NCBI RefSeq assembly: GCF_014805825.1
Contig: NZ_CP061941.1
Span: 1,550,001-1,614,000, forward strand
Length of the DNA: 64,000 nucleotides
Reading direction: 5' to 3'
Source: Marinomonas algicola
GTDB taxonomy: Bacteria > Pseudomonadota > Gammaproteobacteria > Pseudomonadales > Marinomonadaceae
Shown: positions 7,832-16,608 of the stretch, in pieces
How positions within the stretch are numbered: the first letter of the stretch is position 1
Layout of the letters: every line of letters starts with the position of its first letter
Translations under genes and position numbers: made by a program
The notes under the pieces: generated by a model
Seen by the model: only the letters and a program-made list of their open reading frames with translations
Databases searched by the model: none
Told to the model about the DNA's origin: nothing

Positions 7832-8632
7832 ATGCAAGTAATTATCCTGCCAACACCAAAAGATGTGGCGTTACATGCTGCAAATAAGGTGGTGGATGTG
7901 ATTATAAAAAAAACGAGGCCAGTCCTTGGGTTAGCGACAGGGTCTACACCGATTGCGTTATATAATGAATTGGTCTGCCGACATCAAGCGGGCCGGCTGT
8001 CTTTTAAGTCTATAAGAACCTTTAATTTAGATGAGTATATTGGTATTGATGAGGACCATAAGCAAAGTTATCGTTCTTTTATGAATCGATACTTGTTTGA
8101 TCTGGTGGATATTGATTTAACGAATACCCATGTTCCTGCGGCGACCAGTTTGGACCCTGATGTTCTAAACCATAATGCGGTGTTATACGATGCAAAAATC
8201 TCGGCCGCTGGAGGCATTGATTTACAAATTCTTGGAATTGGGACAAACGGTCACATTGGTTTTAATGAGCCAACCTCTAGCTTTTCTTCTAGAACACGAA
8301 TTAAAACCTTGTCGGAATCGACTATTGCGGCAAATAAACGTTTCTTTATGGCCGATGAGTTTCAACCTTATCTGGCGATTACCATGGGTATTGGAACGAT
8401 TTTGGAAAGTAGAGAGATCCTATTGATGGCGACAGGAAAAGAGAAAGCCTCTGCCGTGAAAGACATGATAGAAGGGCCTTTATCCTCAATGTGTCCAGCT
8501 TCCATTCTCCAGCAGCATGAGAAAGCAATCATCATATTAGATGAAGAGGCCGCAAGCTCATTAACACTCAAGGAATATTATCTATGGTGCGAAACAAAGC
8601 GTCAGCAATTGCATAAAGGAAATTGTGTATGA
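7832..8632 (+). CDS. nagB: Glucosamine-6-phosphate deaminase
   Basis: 266 residues from ATG 7832 (MQVIILPTPKD). ATG 7826 is only three bases from the AAAGG ribosome site, too close, so 7832 is preferred. Motifs include VLGLATGSTPIALYNELV (phosphate-binding loop), FNLDEYIGI (catalytic Asp of the NagB family), LGIGTNGHIGFNEPTSSF (His of the active site) and a C-terminal region of family length. It converts glucosamine 6-phosphate to fructose 6-phosphate and ammonia in the cytoplasm, the last step of GlcNAc breakdown. Its stop overlaps the start of the kinase gene (ATGA), so the two are translationally coupled. Confidence 0.95.
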   Translation: MQVIILPTPKDVALHAANKVVDVIIKKTRPVLGLATGSTPIALYNELVCRHQAGRLSFKSIRTFNLDEYIGIDEDHKQSYRSFMNRYLFDLVDIDLTNTHVPAATSLDPDVLNHNAVLYDAKISAAGGIDLQILGIGTNGHIGFNEPTSSFSSRTRIKTLSESTIAANKRFFMADEFQPYLAITMGIGTILESREILLMATGKEKASAVKDMIEGPLSSMCPASILQQHEKAIIILDEEAASSLTLKEYYLWCETKRQQLHKGNCV

Positions 8633-9510
8633 CAGAACTTTATATAGGTGTTGATGGCGGTGGCACTTTTTGTCGTGCCCGTCTTGTGACGAGAGATGGC
8701 GCGGTGTTAGGCGAGGCCGTGGCAGGATCGGGTAACCCACGTATTGGGATTGAAGCGGCATGGCAAAATATTATGAATGCTTGTCTTGAAGCCTGTCGTC
8801 AGGGCGAGATCGCACCTGAAGAATATCCGAAAATTACTCTAGGGTTAGGTCTTGCCGGAGCCAATCAACCATTGGAACAAGAACTGGTTATTTCTCAGTC
8901 ATCTCCATTTGGTCGGCGGTATTTACTCACTGATGCCCATTCTGCTTGTTTGGGGGCTTTTAATGGTGAGGAGGGAGCATTACTTATTTTAGGTACGGGC
9001 AGTTGCGGTGTTTTTTACCACAATGAAATTTTCCATATTGTGGGTGGCTGGGGCTTTCCTTTATCGGATCAAGGCAGTGGTGCTCGCATTGGATTATCCG
9101 CCCTAGAGTATTCATTAGCGGCTCTGGATGGGATTTCGCCTGCGTCACTTATGACAGACAGTATTAATGCCGAATTTTCGTTATCTCCAGAAAAATATGT
9201 CTTGTTTCAAAACCGCCACCCGTTACCAAAAGAATACGGTGCATTTGCTATTCAAGTGTTCGAATTCGCTCAGCAAAAAGACCCTATTGCTTTGAAAATA
9301 GTACAGGAACAAGTGATCTGGATTAGTCACTATTTAGAGTGTTTAATGACTAAGGGTGCGGAGAAGATTGTGCTTGTTGGTGGTGTCTCTGATGTTATTA
9401 AGCCTTATTTGCCAGAACGCTTTTCGACTTATCTCACTAAGCCTAAAGGCGATGCTATGTCTGGCGCCATATTGATGGCGCAACAGCAAATAGGGAGAAA
9501 AGCAGTATGA
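8629..9510 (+). CDS. N-acetylglucosamine kinase, BadF/BadG/BcrA ATPase family
   Basis: About 293 residues from ATG 8629 (MTELYIGVDGGGT), with AAAGGA 8 bases before. A TTG at 8623 is also in frame but poorly placed. The phosphate-1 loop GVDGGGTFCRARLV, the phosphate-2 loop ILGTGSCGVFY and GGWGFPLSDQGSGARIG, and the adenosine motif KIVLVGGVSDVIKPYL mark the ASKHA-fold BadF/BadG family used as GlcNAc or glucosamine kinases in marine proteobacteria. The enzyme phosphorylates sugar imported by the ABC system. That replaces the PTS route of E. coli, whose carrier phosphorylates during uptake. Start and stop overlap nagB and nagA by four bases each. Confidence 0.9.
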   Translation: MTELYIGVDGGGTFCRARLVTRDGAVLGEAVAGSGNPRIGIEAAWQNIMNACLEACRQGEIAPEEYPKITLGLGLAGANQPLEQELVISQSSPFGRRYLLTDAHSACLGAFNGEEGALLILGTGSCGVFYHNEIFHIVGGWGFPLSDQGSGARIGLSALEYSLAALDGISPASLMTDSINAEFSLSPEKYVLFQNRHPLPKEYGAFAIQVFEFAQQKDPIALKIVQEQVIWISHYLECLMTKGAEKIVLVGGVSDVIKPYLPERFSTYLTKPKGDAMSGAILMAQQQIGRKAV

Positions 9511-10646
9511 AAAGCGTATTTGCCAAACGACTTTTTGATGGCGATCAATGGTTAATTAATCGGACCGTCACGTTTAGCGGGAATCGAATTGTCTCCATTG
9601 AGGCGACGGATTTGCCCAAATGCAGTGATATGGATGTGGTTGATATCCTTGCTCCAGGGTTCATTGATGTGCATGTTAATGGTGGGGGAGGCACCTTATT
9701 TAATCATACTCCTACCCTGTCGGCTTTAGAAAAAATTGTTCAAATTCACGCTCAATTTGGTACCGTTGCGTTAATGCCAACACTTATTTCTGATGATTAT
9801 ACGATTATGTCTCAAGCACATGATGCTGTGTGCGAGGCCTTGGAACAAAACATGGCGGGGATACTGGGTTTACATTATGAAGGGCCGTATTTGAACCCCG
9901 TTCGTAAGGGCGTACATAATGAATTTCAGTTACGACAGCCCAATGAAGGTATTTTGGCTACCTTACTTGATGTAAGCCATCATGGAAAACTCATGGTTAC
10001 CCTAGCTCCAGAACAAGTTCGTGAAGGCTTTATTGAATGGTTGGTCTCGCATAATGCCATTGTGAGCATTGGACATTCGGCCGCGACTTATGAACAGGCC
10101 ATAGCGGCTGTAGAGAGTGGAGCAAGAGGTTTCACGCATTTATTTAATGCCATGACCCCTCTGACAAGTCGTGAACCTGGTGTTGTCGGTGCCGCACTTC
10201 AAACAAAAACAGCAACCTGGTGTGGTTTGATTGCTGATGGCCATCATGTGCATCCTGCCTCTATGCGAATAGCGATCGCCGCAAAAGGTTGTGAACATAT
10301 GATGCTGGTAACCGACGCCATTCAGAGCGTAGGGTCAAACGAAACAGAAATGGCTTTTTTAGGTAAAAAAGTGATGCGCAGTGATGGAAAGGTGACGACA
10401 GAGGATGGCACATTAGCCGGATCGGATTTAGATATGGCATCAGCCGTTCGTAACACCATCTTTTTAACTGGACGAACGCCTGCCGAGGCATTGCAAATGG
10501 CGTCGCTCAGACCCGCAGAGTTTTTAAAAATAGACGATCAATTTGGACGTATCAAAGACAATTATCGAGCCAGTATGGTGGCTTTAAATAACGATTACAG
10601 GGTACAAAAAACCTGGATCGATGGTCATGTAGCTTGGGGTCACTAA
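9507..10646 (+). CDS. nagA: N-acetylglucosamine-6-phosphate deacetylase
   Basis: 379 residues, the family's normal length. Amidohydrolase motifs are present: DVHVNGGGG after the first strand, GLHYEGPYLNP (metal-binding Glu), SIGHSAATYEQAIAA and GFTHLFNAMTP (metal-binding His residues), and LVTDAI (catalytic Asp). It removes acetate from GlcNAc-6-P to give glucosamine 6-phosphate for NagB. The start overlaps the kinase stop (ATGA), with AGGGAG as ribosome site. It ends the rightward operon; the convergent TauE-like gene begins ten bases later. Confidence 0.95.
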   Translation: MKSVFAKRLFDGDQWLINRTVTFSGNRIVSIEATDLPKCSDMDVVDILAPGFIDVHVNGGGGTLFNHTPTLSALEKIVQIHAQFGTVALMPTLISDDYTIMSQAHDAVCEALEQNMAGILGLHYEGPYLNPVRKGVHNEFQLRQPNEGILATLLDVSHHGKLMVTLAPEQVREGFIEWLVSHNAIVSIGHSAATYEQAIAAVESGARGFTHLFNAMTPLTSREPGVVGAALQTKTATWCGLIADGHHVHPASMRIAIAAKGCEHMMLVTDAIQSVGSNETEMAFLGKKVMRSDGKVTTEDGTLAGSDLDMASAVRNTIFLTGRTPAEALQMASLRPAEFLKIDDQFGRIKDNYRASMVALNNDYRVQKTWIDGHVAWGH

Positions 10647-10656
10647 CGAGGCCAAA

Positions 10657-11400
10657 CTAGGTAAGCATGGATAAGCTCTTTAATAGAATCACCACAGCGG
10701 AAATGGTCGACAAAGCCATAATGGTTTTTCTACTAGGCGCAATAAAAGCAAGCCACTTAAACCTTGATAAACGGTAGCCTATTATCACCCCTGGTAGCAT
10801 TTTTATACAAAGTATATAAGCTTCTTGACTCATTCCGTCAGCCACTACCAGTAACATAATGGAAATAGGCGTACCGATTAAAAAGAAGCAGAGTAATGCT
10901 TTTCGAGTCACATCAGGTGTTTGTGCTTTGTAAAGCAGAGCCATGATAGGTCCACCGATCGAGGTAACGGTGCCAGAAAAGCCAGACAAAAAGCCGGCTA
11001 TGACTAGGTTAGGATGAGTTAATGTAATTGAAGTGCGGACTGACGTTACGAGAGACGCAACCAAAAGACTGATACCAATCACAACACCTAAAAGCCATTG
11101 CGGTATATACGCTAATGTAAGGACGCCACACCATGATCCTGGTATGCGTGCGAGAATGGCTGGCAATACGTTTGTCATCTCAAGAGACGGCTTTTCATTG
11201 AGATACATAAGTAAAGACAAAAGAAACCCCAGCATCAGAATGGGACCAGGCATGTAATTTTCATTTATTATAAATAAGGCAGGAGCGCTTAAAAGAGCAA
11301 AACCAATACCGACTCTGGCTTGAACTAATGTTCCTGTAAGGACTATGGCCAAAGATAAAAAATCGATGGCCGTATAGGAAATCTGTGTCAAAGCAAGCAT
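10657..11400 (-). CDS. TauE/SafE-family membrane exporter
   Basis: 247 residues, almost wholly hydrophobic, with about eight membrane segments. GIGFALLSAPALFIINENY at the start and FLSGFSGTVTSIGGPIMALL in the second half are the two internal repeats of the TauE/SafE family (formerly DUF81), which export sulfite, sulfoacetate or other small anions. It lies 50 bp downstream of the DUF3726-like gene on the same strand, so it is probably the last gene of that leftward unit. The exported compound is not evident. No sulfonate-catabolism gene is nearby. Confidence 0.85.
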   Translation of the reverse strand: MLALTQISYTAIDFLSLAIVLTGTLVQARVGIGFALLSAPALFIINENYMPGPILMLGFLLSLLMYLNEKPSLEMTNVLPAILARIPGSWCGVLTLAYIPQWLLGVVIGISLLVASLVTSVRTSITLTHPNLVIAGFLSGFSGTVTSIGGPIMALLYKAQTPDVTRKALLCFFLIGTPISIMLLVVADGMSQEAYILCIKMLPGVIIGYRLSRFKWLAFIAPSRKTIMALSTISAVVILLKSLSMLT

Positions 11401-11450
11401 TGGTAACTCTTCACGCGGTGAGTTTTAAATAAAGATCAGTTGCCAAGGCT

Positions 11451-12200
11451 TTAATTGGCACCTGCTCCCTGTCTTGACTCTTCAGAGTTTTCAACTAAAA
11501 CAGCGGCACCAATTTGGTTTATTTCTGCCCACAGAGCGGCATCGATTTCGATACCATGATCGATAGTCTTTTCTTTTATTCGTTCTATTTTATCGGCACT
11601 CATATGAAATCGAGTTTGGTGATCGTTTGAATTTTGTAACGATGAATCTAAGTCAACTCGTGAACTGCAGATGATGGTGAGTGCTTGTTTATCTTGCTCA
11701 TTACTTTCAAGGTGAGTAACGGCCTGGCTAAACGATGGGTAGCGAGCCCCTGCTTTGATCGCCGCCGTGTATTCGGTCACAATTTGACTGCCATTTCTCC
11801 AATAAGCGACCACACTTATGCCTCGACGACCGCAATCAGTTAGCGCTTTTAGGATAAACTTTCGATTGTGACAATTATGCACACTGATCGTTGCTATGCC
11901 GCATTCGAGCGCTTTTGCGTGAGCCAGATCAACGGCGGAGGCGATACAATTTAAGGCGCTTCGACCATGGCTATCAATAATTGCTGAGGTACTGTCTTCA
12001 TAAACGACAGTGCTCATCGCTTTATTTTTATCATTTTTAATATAAGGAAGTGTATTTTTCAGCTCCTGCAACCCATCAAGCCCATGCTTTTCTAACCATA
12101 AAATCATGTTTGCGGCGTCTTCATAGTTACCAACATAGTAGTTAGCGGCTTCAAAACAACGACGTAATGCCGCTTTTAATTCATTCATAGATACATGCAT
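11451..12200 (-). CDS. DUF3726-like protein of unknown function
   Basis: 249 residues. The N-terminal part (MNELKAALRRCFEAANYYVGNYEDAANMI, then WLEKHGLDGLQEL) resembles DUF3726 proteins, a family with no assigned function. A cysteine-histidine stretch, ISVHNCHNRKFILKALTDCG (about residue 103), stands out. No signal peptide or membrane segment is visible, so it is probably cytosolic. Its ATG shares a base with the stop of the upstream 573-residue gene (TAATG), so the two are translationally coupled and probably act together. Position between a TauE-like exporter and a catabolic LysR cluster suggests a metabolic role. The DUF assignment is from memory of the family pattern. Confidence 0.6.
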   Translation of the reverse strand: MHVSMNELKAALRRCFEAANYYVGNYEDAANMILWLEKHGLDGLQELKNTLPYIKNDKNKAMSTVVYEDSTSAIIDSHGRSALNCIASAVDLAHAKALECGIATISVHNCHNRKFILKALTDCGRRGISVVAYWRNGSQIVTEYTAAIKAGARYPSFSQAVTHLESNEQDKQALTIICSSRVDLDSSLQNSNDHQTRFHMSADKIERIKEKTIDHGIEIDAALWAEINQIGAAVLVENSEESRQGAGAN

Positions 12201-13921
12201 TAGATATTACCTTCTTTTTTTGGTGCCAAAGGCATAAACCAATCGTCATTAAAGCTATTTCCAATATCTTCAAGTAAAGGCGCGCCTTGGAACATGGTAT
12301 TGCGGACCCATAACTTTGAGCGAGGATCAAATTTACTGACACCAAAAAAAGCTAATTTAGCTCTTAATAAATGCATGGGTAAGACGTTTTTATCGAGTAA
12401 ATTGGCTTGAATATCACCATATACACAACGGTTCATGCTTTGAATGCGCCTTACAATGCCTCTTAATTTTGGTTTTGTTACCATAAAGCGAGCCGTAGTA
12501 TGGTTGGGGAATATTTTTATGTAATCACAGAGTTGGTCGTAACATTTACGAACCGCATAACCAACGCCAAGGGCCATTTGTTTGTCCTTGCCTTTTTCTG
12601 TTGCTGATTGGCCTAAACGAGGTTCCATTTTTTCTTCCGAACGATACCAAAAAATGTCCCTAGAACCGCTCTCGGAAAAATCGATTTTTAAGGCCCAAGC
12701 ATAGCGGTTTTCGATGACCTGCTTTAAGGTTTGAACTGGCATAACCGGGTCTAAGTCTAAAAACTCATCTGAGCTATGGTAGTGTTCTAGGTTATCTACG
12801 AGTTCAGGGTGCAATTCAAGTAGTAGAGAAACGAGCAGCTCTTGTCCTTGTAGTGAACATTCATCTTCGCTCCATAAAATTAAACCGTTCCAATTCTCGA
12901 GCTTCGATTCAAGGCGTTGGCTTAATCGTTGCAGATCCTTTAAAACCACGAGATTATTTTGACTTTGCCAATCGTCCTCAGTGTGGGTCTCGGACATATG
13001 GTTCTGTACACGATGAATTAAGCGATTTAACCTTTCTTTAGCGTATTCGTCATACTTACCCAGTTGTCTTACTCTTGCTAGGGCTAATTCTCGCATTTCG
13101 ATCCATTGGTTAATCAACATGGGGTGGTTCATTAAATAGGGCGCCATACCCAGCCCAGTGGAATTACCAATACCAAAGTAGCGCTTAATATCGGCTTGCA
13201 TGGGATTAAACGTGGCCGATGATCGCATTTTAGCAATGTGTTCTGCTTGGAATAAACTAAAGTTACGTAACATAAAGCAAGCAAACATTTCAGCCGAGAA
13301 AGGACGCGCAAAATCTGGCCAGCGAGTAGAGACTTTTTCCCAATCGGCCATGCCTAACTTACCACTGCCATAGACGGCTGTTGTCCGGTAGAGATAACCC
13401 ACTTTGGCTATTTTATCTATGTCTGGCTGCCCGCCCGATGCCAGTTGATCAACGACGTAGTCAAAATTACGAGCACTACGATTCGCTCTTGATAGGACAA
13501 ATACTCTAGAATCGACGCGTCCTGCCTCTTGTTTAGGCACATTTTTACGTAATATTTCTAGGTAAGCCTGATCTATTTTTCCGCTAACTAACGCCATGGT
13601 TAGGTCCCATTTAGAGGCAATAACACGGTCGTTTCTCTCATCTGGAGATAAATAGTCCGAAAAAATAACAAAACTAAAAAGGTTATGAGGTGTTTGAATC
13701 TCGTAGATAACAGTGCCGTAGCCTTCATTATCCAGTGACATTGTGCTCATGATAATTTGCCAGCGCTCACGCATCACATGGCGTACTAATATACGCATAA
13801 AGCTTAAACGGCTTTGATGCATAGCACCTAAACGCTCTAAATCCATAACTTGATCAATTGGACGAAGCGGTAACGCATTGCTTCCTCTTAATGAAGATGT
13901 AATCGCAGCGGATGTCGTCAT
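12200..13921 (-). CDS. Large protein of unknown function, coupled to the DUF3726-like gene
   Basis: 573 residues from ATG 13921 (MTTSAAITSSLRGSNALPLR). The longer start at 13975 has no ribosome site, while AAGAGAG lies 8 bases before 13921. I recognise no domain. The sequence is soluble in character and rich in basic and aromatic residues: MRILVRHVMRERWQI near the start, a likely helical stretch EMRELALARVRQLGKYDEYA (about residue 290), a pair of acidic patches, and a basic C-terminal part GIVRRIQSMNRCVYGDI. The last residues of the frame overlap the downstream start, so the product is made with the DUF3726-like protein. It is read away from the divergent LysR-ALDH-M19-BCCT genes. Function is unknown, and I infer only membership in this cluster. 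Confidence 0.8.
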   Translation of the reverse strand: MTTSAAITSSLRGSNALPLRPIDQVMDLERLGAMHQSRLSFMRILVRHVMRERWQIIMSTMSLDNEGYGTVIYEIQTPHNLFSFVIFSDYLSPDERNDRVIASKWDLTMALVSGKIDQAYLEILRKNVPKQEAGRVDSRVFVLSRANRSARNFDYVVDQLASGGQPDIDKIAKVGYLYRTTAVYGSGKLGMADWEKVSTRWPDFARPFSAEMFACFMLRNFSLFQAEHIAKMRSSATFNPMQADIKRYFGIGNSTGLGMAPYLMNHPMLINQWIEMRELALARVRQLGKYDEYAKERLNRLIHRVQNHMSETHTEDDWQSQNNLVVLKDLQRLSQRLESKLENWNGLILWSEDECSLQGQELLVSLLLELHPELVDNLEHYHSSDEFLDLDPVMPVQTLKQVIENRYAWALKIDFSESGSRDIFWYRSEEKMEPRLGQSATEKGKDKQMALGVGYAVRKCYDQLCDYIKIFPNHTTARFMVTKPKLRGIVRRIQSMNRCVYGDIQANLLDKNVLPMHLLRAKLAFFGVSKFDPRSKLWVRNTMFQGAPLLEDIGNSFNDDWFMPLAPKKEGNI

Positions 13922-14159
13922 GAAGCACACTCTCTTATGAATTAGTTTACAATACCGGTCTGAGTTAATTGGCATTTATGGGGTAGTCATGCTCCATGAT
14001 TGACTATCAATCCGTTGCCATCAAATCAAAAAGCTCTATCATTAAATAAGTTATTCTTATCAAAATGCTGTAAACCATTATTTATACTAGTGTTCTAACT
14101 TTTTAAGATATTGGTTAGTGGGTTCCACTTTTTGATTGATATCAATTTATCTCCACCAT

Positions 14160-15053
14160 TTATCGTTTTGCTTTAGTCATAATAAAGTTTGCAAGGGCAT
14201 TGGCTGCAGGAGACAGTGATTTGTTATTGAGTTGTACAAGGCCAATTCTTCGAACCACATGGGGAGTATCCAGAGGAATAAAACATAAGCTTTTGCTTTC
14301 TTTTGGAAAGGCATAACGAGGTAAAGTGGTTATTCCAACACCGGCTTCTAGCATGGCAATTAAAGAAATCATATTGGATATGTAAAACTGAGACCGGCCT
14401 AACAAAGGGCTGGCTTCACTGTCTTCTAAAAGCCGAGATGTGCCATTACTGATAAAGCGATGCGCTAATAATGTTTTCCAGTGAATTCCTTTTTCTGTGG
14501 CCAGTGGATGATCCTTTGGGCAGACTACGCCAATTTGATCTTCCCAAATGGGGTGGAACTGTTTGTTTGGGTGCTCATCTTTATGAAAGAGGCTGGCGAT
14601 ACCAAAGTCTACCTGTTGATTTTCTATCATGTTAAGTACAGCATCTGAGTTATCGTCAAAAAAACTGACGTTTAGATCGGGTGAATCAGCAACAAATTCC
14701 AATAACAATTCGGGTAATACTTGGCTGGCAATTGAGGGAACAGAAGCCAATCGTATGTGTCCTGTTTTATGATCGGCCATCAGCATCATGTCTTGAGTAA
14801 TGCGATCATGGTGAGCAATTAATTCCTTGGCTTTTGGTAAAAATAACTCTCCAAAGGGGGTCAGTTCTGCTTTGGCTGATTTGGTATTACGCTTTTCAAA
14901 AACATCTTCACCTAATTTATTTTCTAGATCTTTGATTGATAATGAAATGGCCGGTTGTGTTCTGTGAGCCCGCTCTGCCGCCACGTGGAAGCCCTTCAGC
15001 TCGGCTACCCAGACAAAATGACGCAGTTGAGTAATCTTTAATTCTGGCAACAT
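14160..15053 (-). CDS. LysR-family regulator of the catabolic cluster
   Basis: 297 residues. The winged helix at residues 5-65 is typical (ITQLRHFVWVAELKGFHVAA, RTQPAISLSIKDLENKLG). The rest is the two-lobed substrate-binding effector domain (LRFLASVPSIASQVL-like segment, then DFGIASLF). It stands divergent from the aldehyde dehydrogenase gene with 96 bp between the two starts, the classical arrangement in which a LysR protein controls both itself and the neighbouring operon. The spacer is very AT-rich. I see no clear T-N11-A palindrome I would call an operator. The effector is unknown but is probably the substrate of this catabolic set. Confidence 0.88.
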   Translation of the reverse strand: MLPELKITQLRHFVWVAELKGFHVAAERAHRTQPAISLSIKDLENKLGEDVFEKRNTKSAKAELTPFGELFLPKAKELIAHHDRITQDMMLMADHKTGHIRLASVPSIASQVLPELLLEFVADSPDLNVSFFDDNSDAVLNMIENQQVDFGIASLFHKDEHPNKQFHPIWEDQIGVVCPKDHPLATEKGIHWKTLLAHRFISNGTSRLLEDSEASPLLGRSQFYISNMISLIAMLEAGVGITTLPRYAFPKESKSLCFIPLDTPHVVRRIGLVQLNNKSLSPAANALANFIMTKAKR

Positions 15054-15149
15054 AATAAAAAAACCTTATCACTTAATATTATTTATTAATTTTTATTATT
15101 AAATCATGAGTATTAGTATGATGCCAATACCACATAGGAGTAACAAAAC

Positions 15150-16595
15150 ATGTCCGATACAGTTTTTCGTAATTACATCGCCGGTGAGTGGGTTGATGGT
15201 AACAGTAAGAATATAGATAACATTAGCCCGGCTGATACTAACGATATTATAGGCACTTACGCTCAAGCTGATAAATCTCAAACTCTTGCGGCTATTGAAG
15301 CGGCTAAGCAAGGGCAATTGGAATGGGAGAAAAGTGGGTTAGAGCAGAGATACTCCGTTTTAATGGCTATTGGTGATGAGTTGATTGCTCGCAAAGATGA
15401 ATTAGGCGAGTTGCTTGCTCGCGAAGAAGGGAAAACGTTGGCGGAAGGGGCAGGTGAAACCTATCGTTCTGGTCAGTTTTTTCATTACTATGCGGCCGAA
15501 GTATTGCGTCAAATGGGTGAAACAGCCGATTCAGTCAGACCTGGTGTAGAGATAGAAACACGTCGAGAACCTGTTGGTGTAGTGGGTATTATTACACCAT
15601 GGAACTTTCCAACCGCAACCGGTGCCTGGAAAATTGCACCCGCATTGGCTTATGGTAATGCGGTTGTCTGGAAGCCTGCGAATCAAGTGCCAGCCAGTGC
15701 GTGGTCATTAATGGAAATTATTTCTCGTCAGAACCTTCCTGCAGGTACCGTTAACCTAGTTATGGGACCGGGTTCTGAAGTAGGTGACACCTTAATTCAC
15801 TCTCCTGATATCAATGCGCTCACTTTTACTGGATCACTTGAGACCGGCCGGAAGGTTGCCGTTGCGACGGCGGAAAATTTAATTAAATGTCAGCTAGAAA
15901 TGGGCAGTAAAAATGCATTGATCGTATTAGATGATGCGGATTTAGATAATGCTGTTGAATGTGCTGTCGGTGGTGCTTACGGTGGCACGGGACAAAAATG
16001 TACCGCGTCTTCTCGTCTTATTGTGACCGAAGGTATCCATGATCTGTTTGTTAGTAAAATGATTGAACGCATGCAGAAGTTGGTTGTTGGCCACCCTCTA
16101 AAAGAAGGTGTCCATATTGGCGCGGTTGCTGATGCTCGTCAAATGCAGCAAAACCTTGATTATCTTGCACTTGCTAAGGAAGAGGGTGGTGAGTTGGTTT
16201 ATGGAGGGGCTGTATTAACGGAAGAAACAGAGGGTTATTATATGCAACCTGCTCTATTCGTAAATACGACCAATCAAATGACAATCAATCGTGAAGAAGC
16301 GTTTGCACCTATTGCCTGTATTATAAAAGTAAAAGATTACACGGAAGCATTAACTACGCTAAATGATACGAATTTTGGTTTAACAGGCGGTATCTGCACA
16401 ACGTCTCTTAAATACGCGAATGACTTTAAACGCCATGCTAAGACAGGCTGTGTCATGATTAATTTACCAACCGCAGGTACGGATTACCATGTTCCATTTG
16501 GGGGACGTAAAGATTCCAGCTTTGGTCCTCGTGAACAGGGTACTTACGCGAAAGAGTTTTACACTGTGGTGAAAACCACTTATATGCGCGCATAG
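15150..16595 (+). CDS. NAD(P)-dependent aldehyde dehydrogenase, 2-oxoglutarate-semialdehyde type
   Basis: 481 residues, full length. Catalytic Cys284 lies in GTGQKCTASSRL and the general-base Glu250 in CQLEMGSKNA. The cofactor-binding segment is TPWNFPTATGAWKIAPALAYG and the GSLETG loop follows. The LEMGSKN form and overall pattern are nearest to the YcbD/KGSADH group, which oxidises 2,5-dioxopentanoate (2-oxoglutarate semialdehyde) at the end of sugar-acid or hydroxyproline pathways. Related members oxidise succinate semialdehyde, so specificity is not settled. It is first in the rightward unit, 13 bp before the M19 gene, with a ribosome site (AGGAG) before the start. Confidence 0.88.
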   Translation: MSDTVFRNYIAGEWVDGNSKNIDNISPADTNDIIGTYAQADKSQTLAAIEAAKQGQLEWEKSGLEQRYSVLMAIGDELIARKDELGELLAREEGKTLAEGAGETYRSGQFFHYYAAEVLRQMGETADSVRPGVEIETRREPVGVVGIITPWNFPTATGAWKIAPALAYGNAVVWKPANQVPASAWSLMEIISRQNLPAGTVNLVMGPGSEVGDTLIHSPDINALTFTGSLETGRKVAVATAENLIKCQLEMGSKNALIVLDDADLDNAVECAVGGAYGGTGQKCTASSRLIVTEGIHDLFVSKMIERMQKLVVGHPLKEGVHIGAVADARQMQQNLDYLALAKEEGGELVYGGAVLTEETEGYYMQPALFVNTTNQMTINREEAFAPIACIIKVKDYTEALTTLNDTNFGLTGGICTTSLKYANDFKRHAKTGCVMINLPTAGTDYHVPFGGRKDSSFGPREQGTYAKEFYTVVKTTYMRA

Positions 16596-16608
16596 AAAGG
16601 GCCGAATC

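Noticed and set aside
15054..15149. LysR T-N11-A operator before the ALDH gene
   Set aside because: The spacer is so AT-rich that many weak matches exist; none is a clear palindrome.
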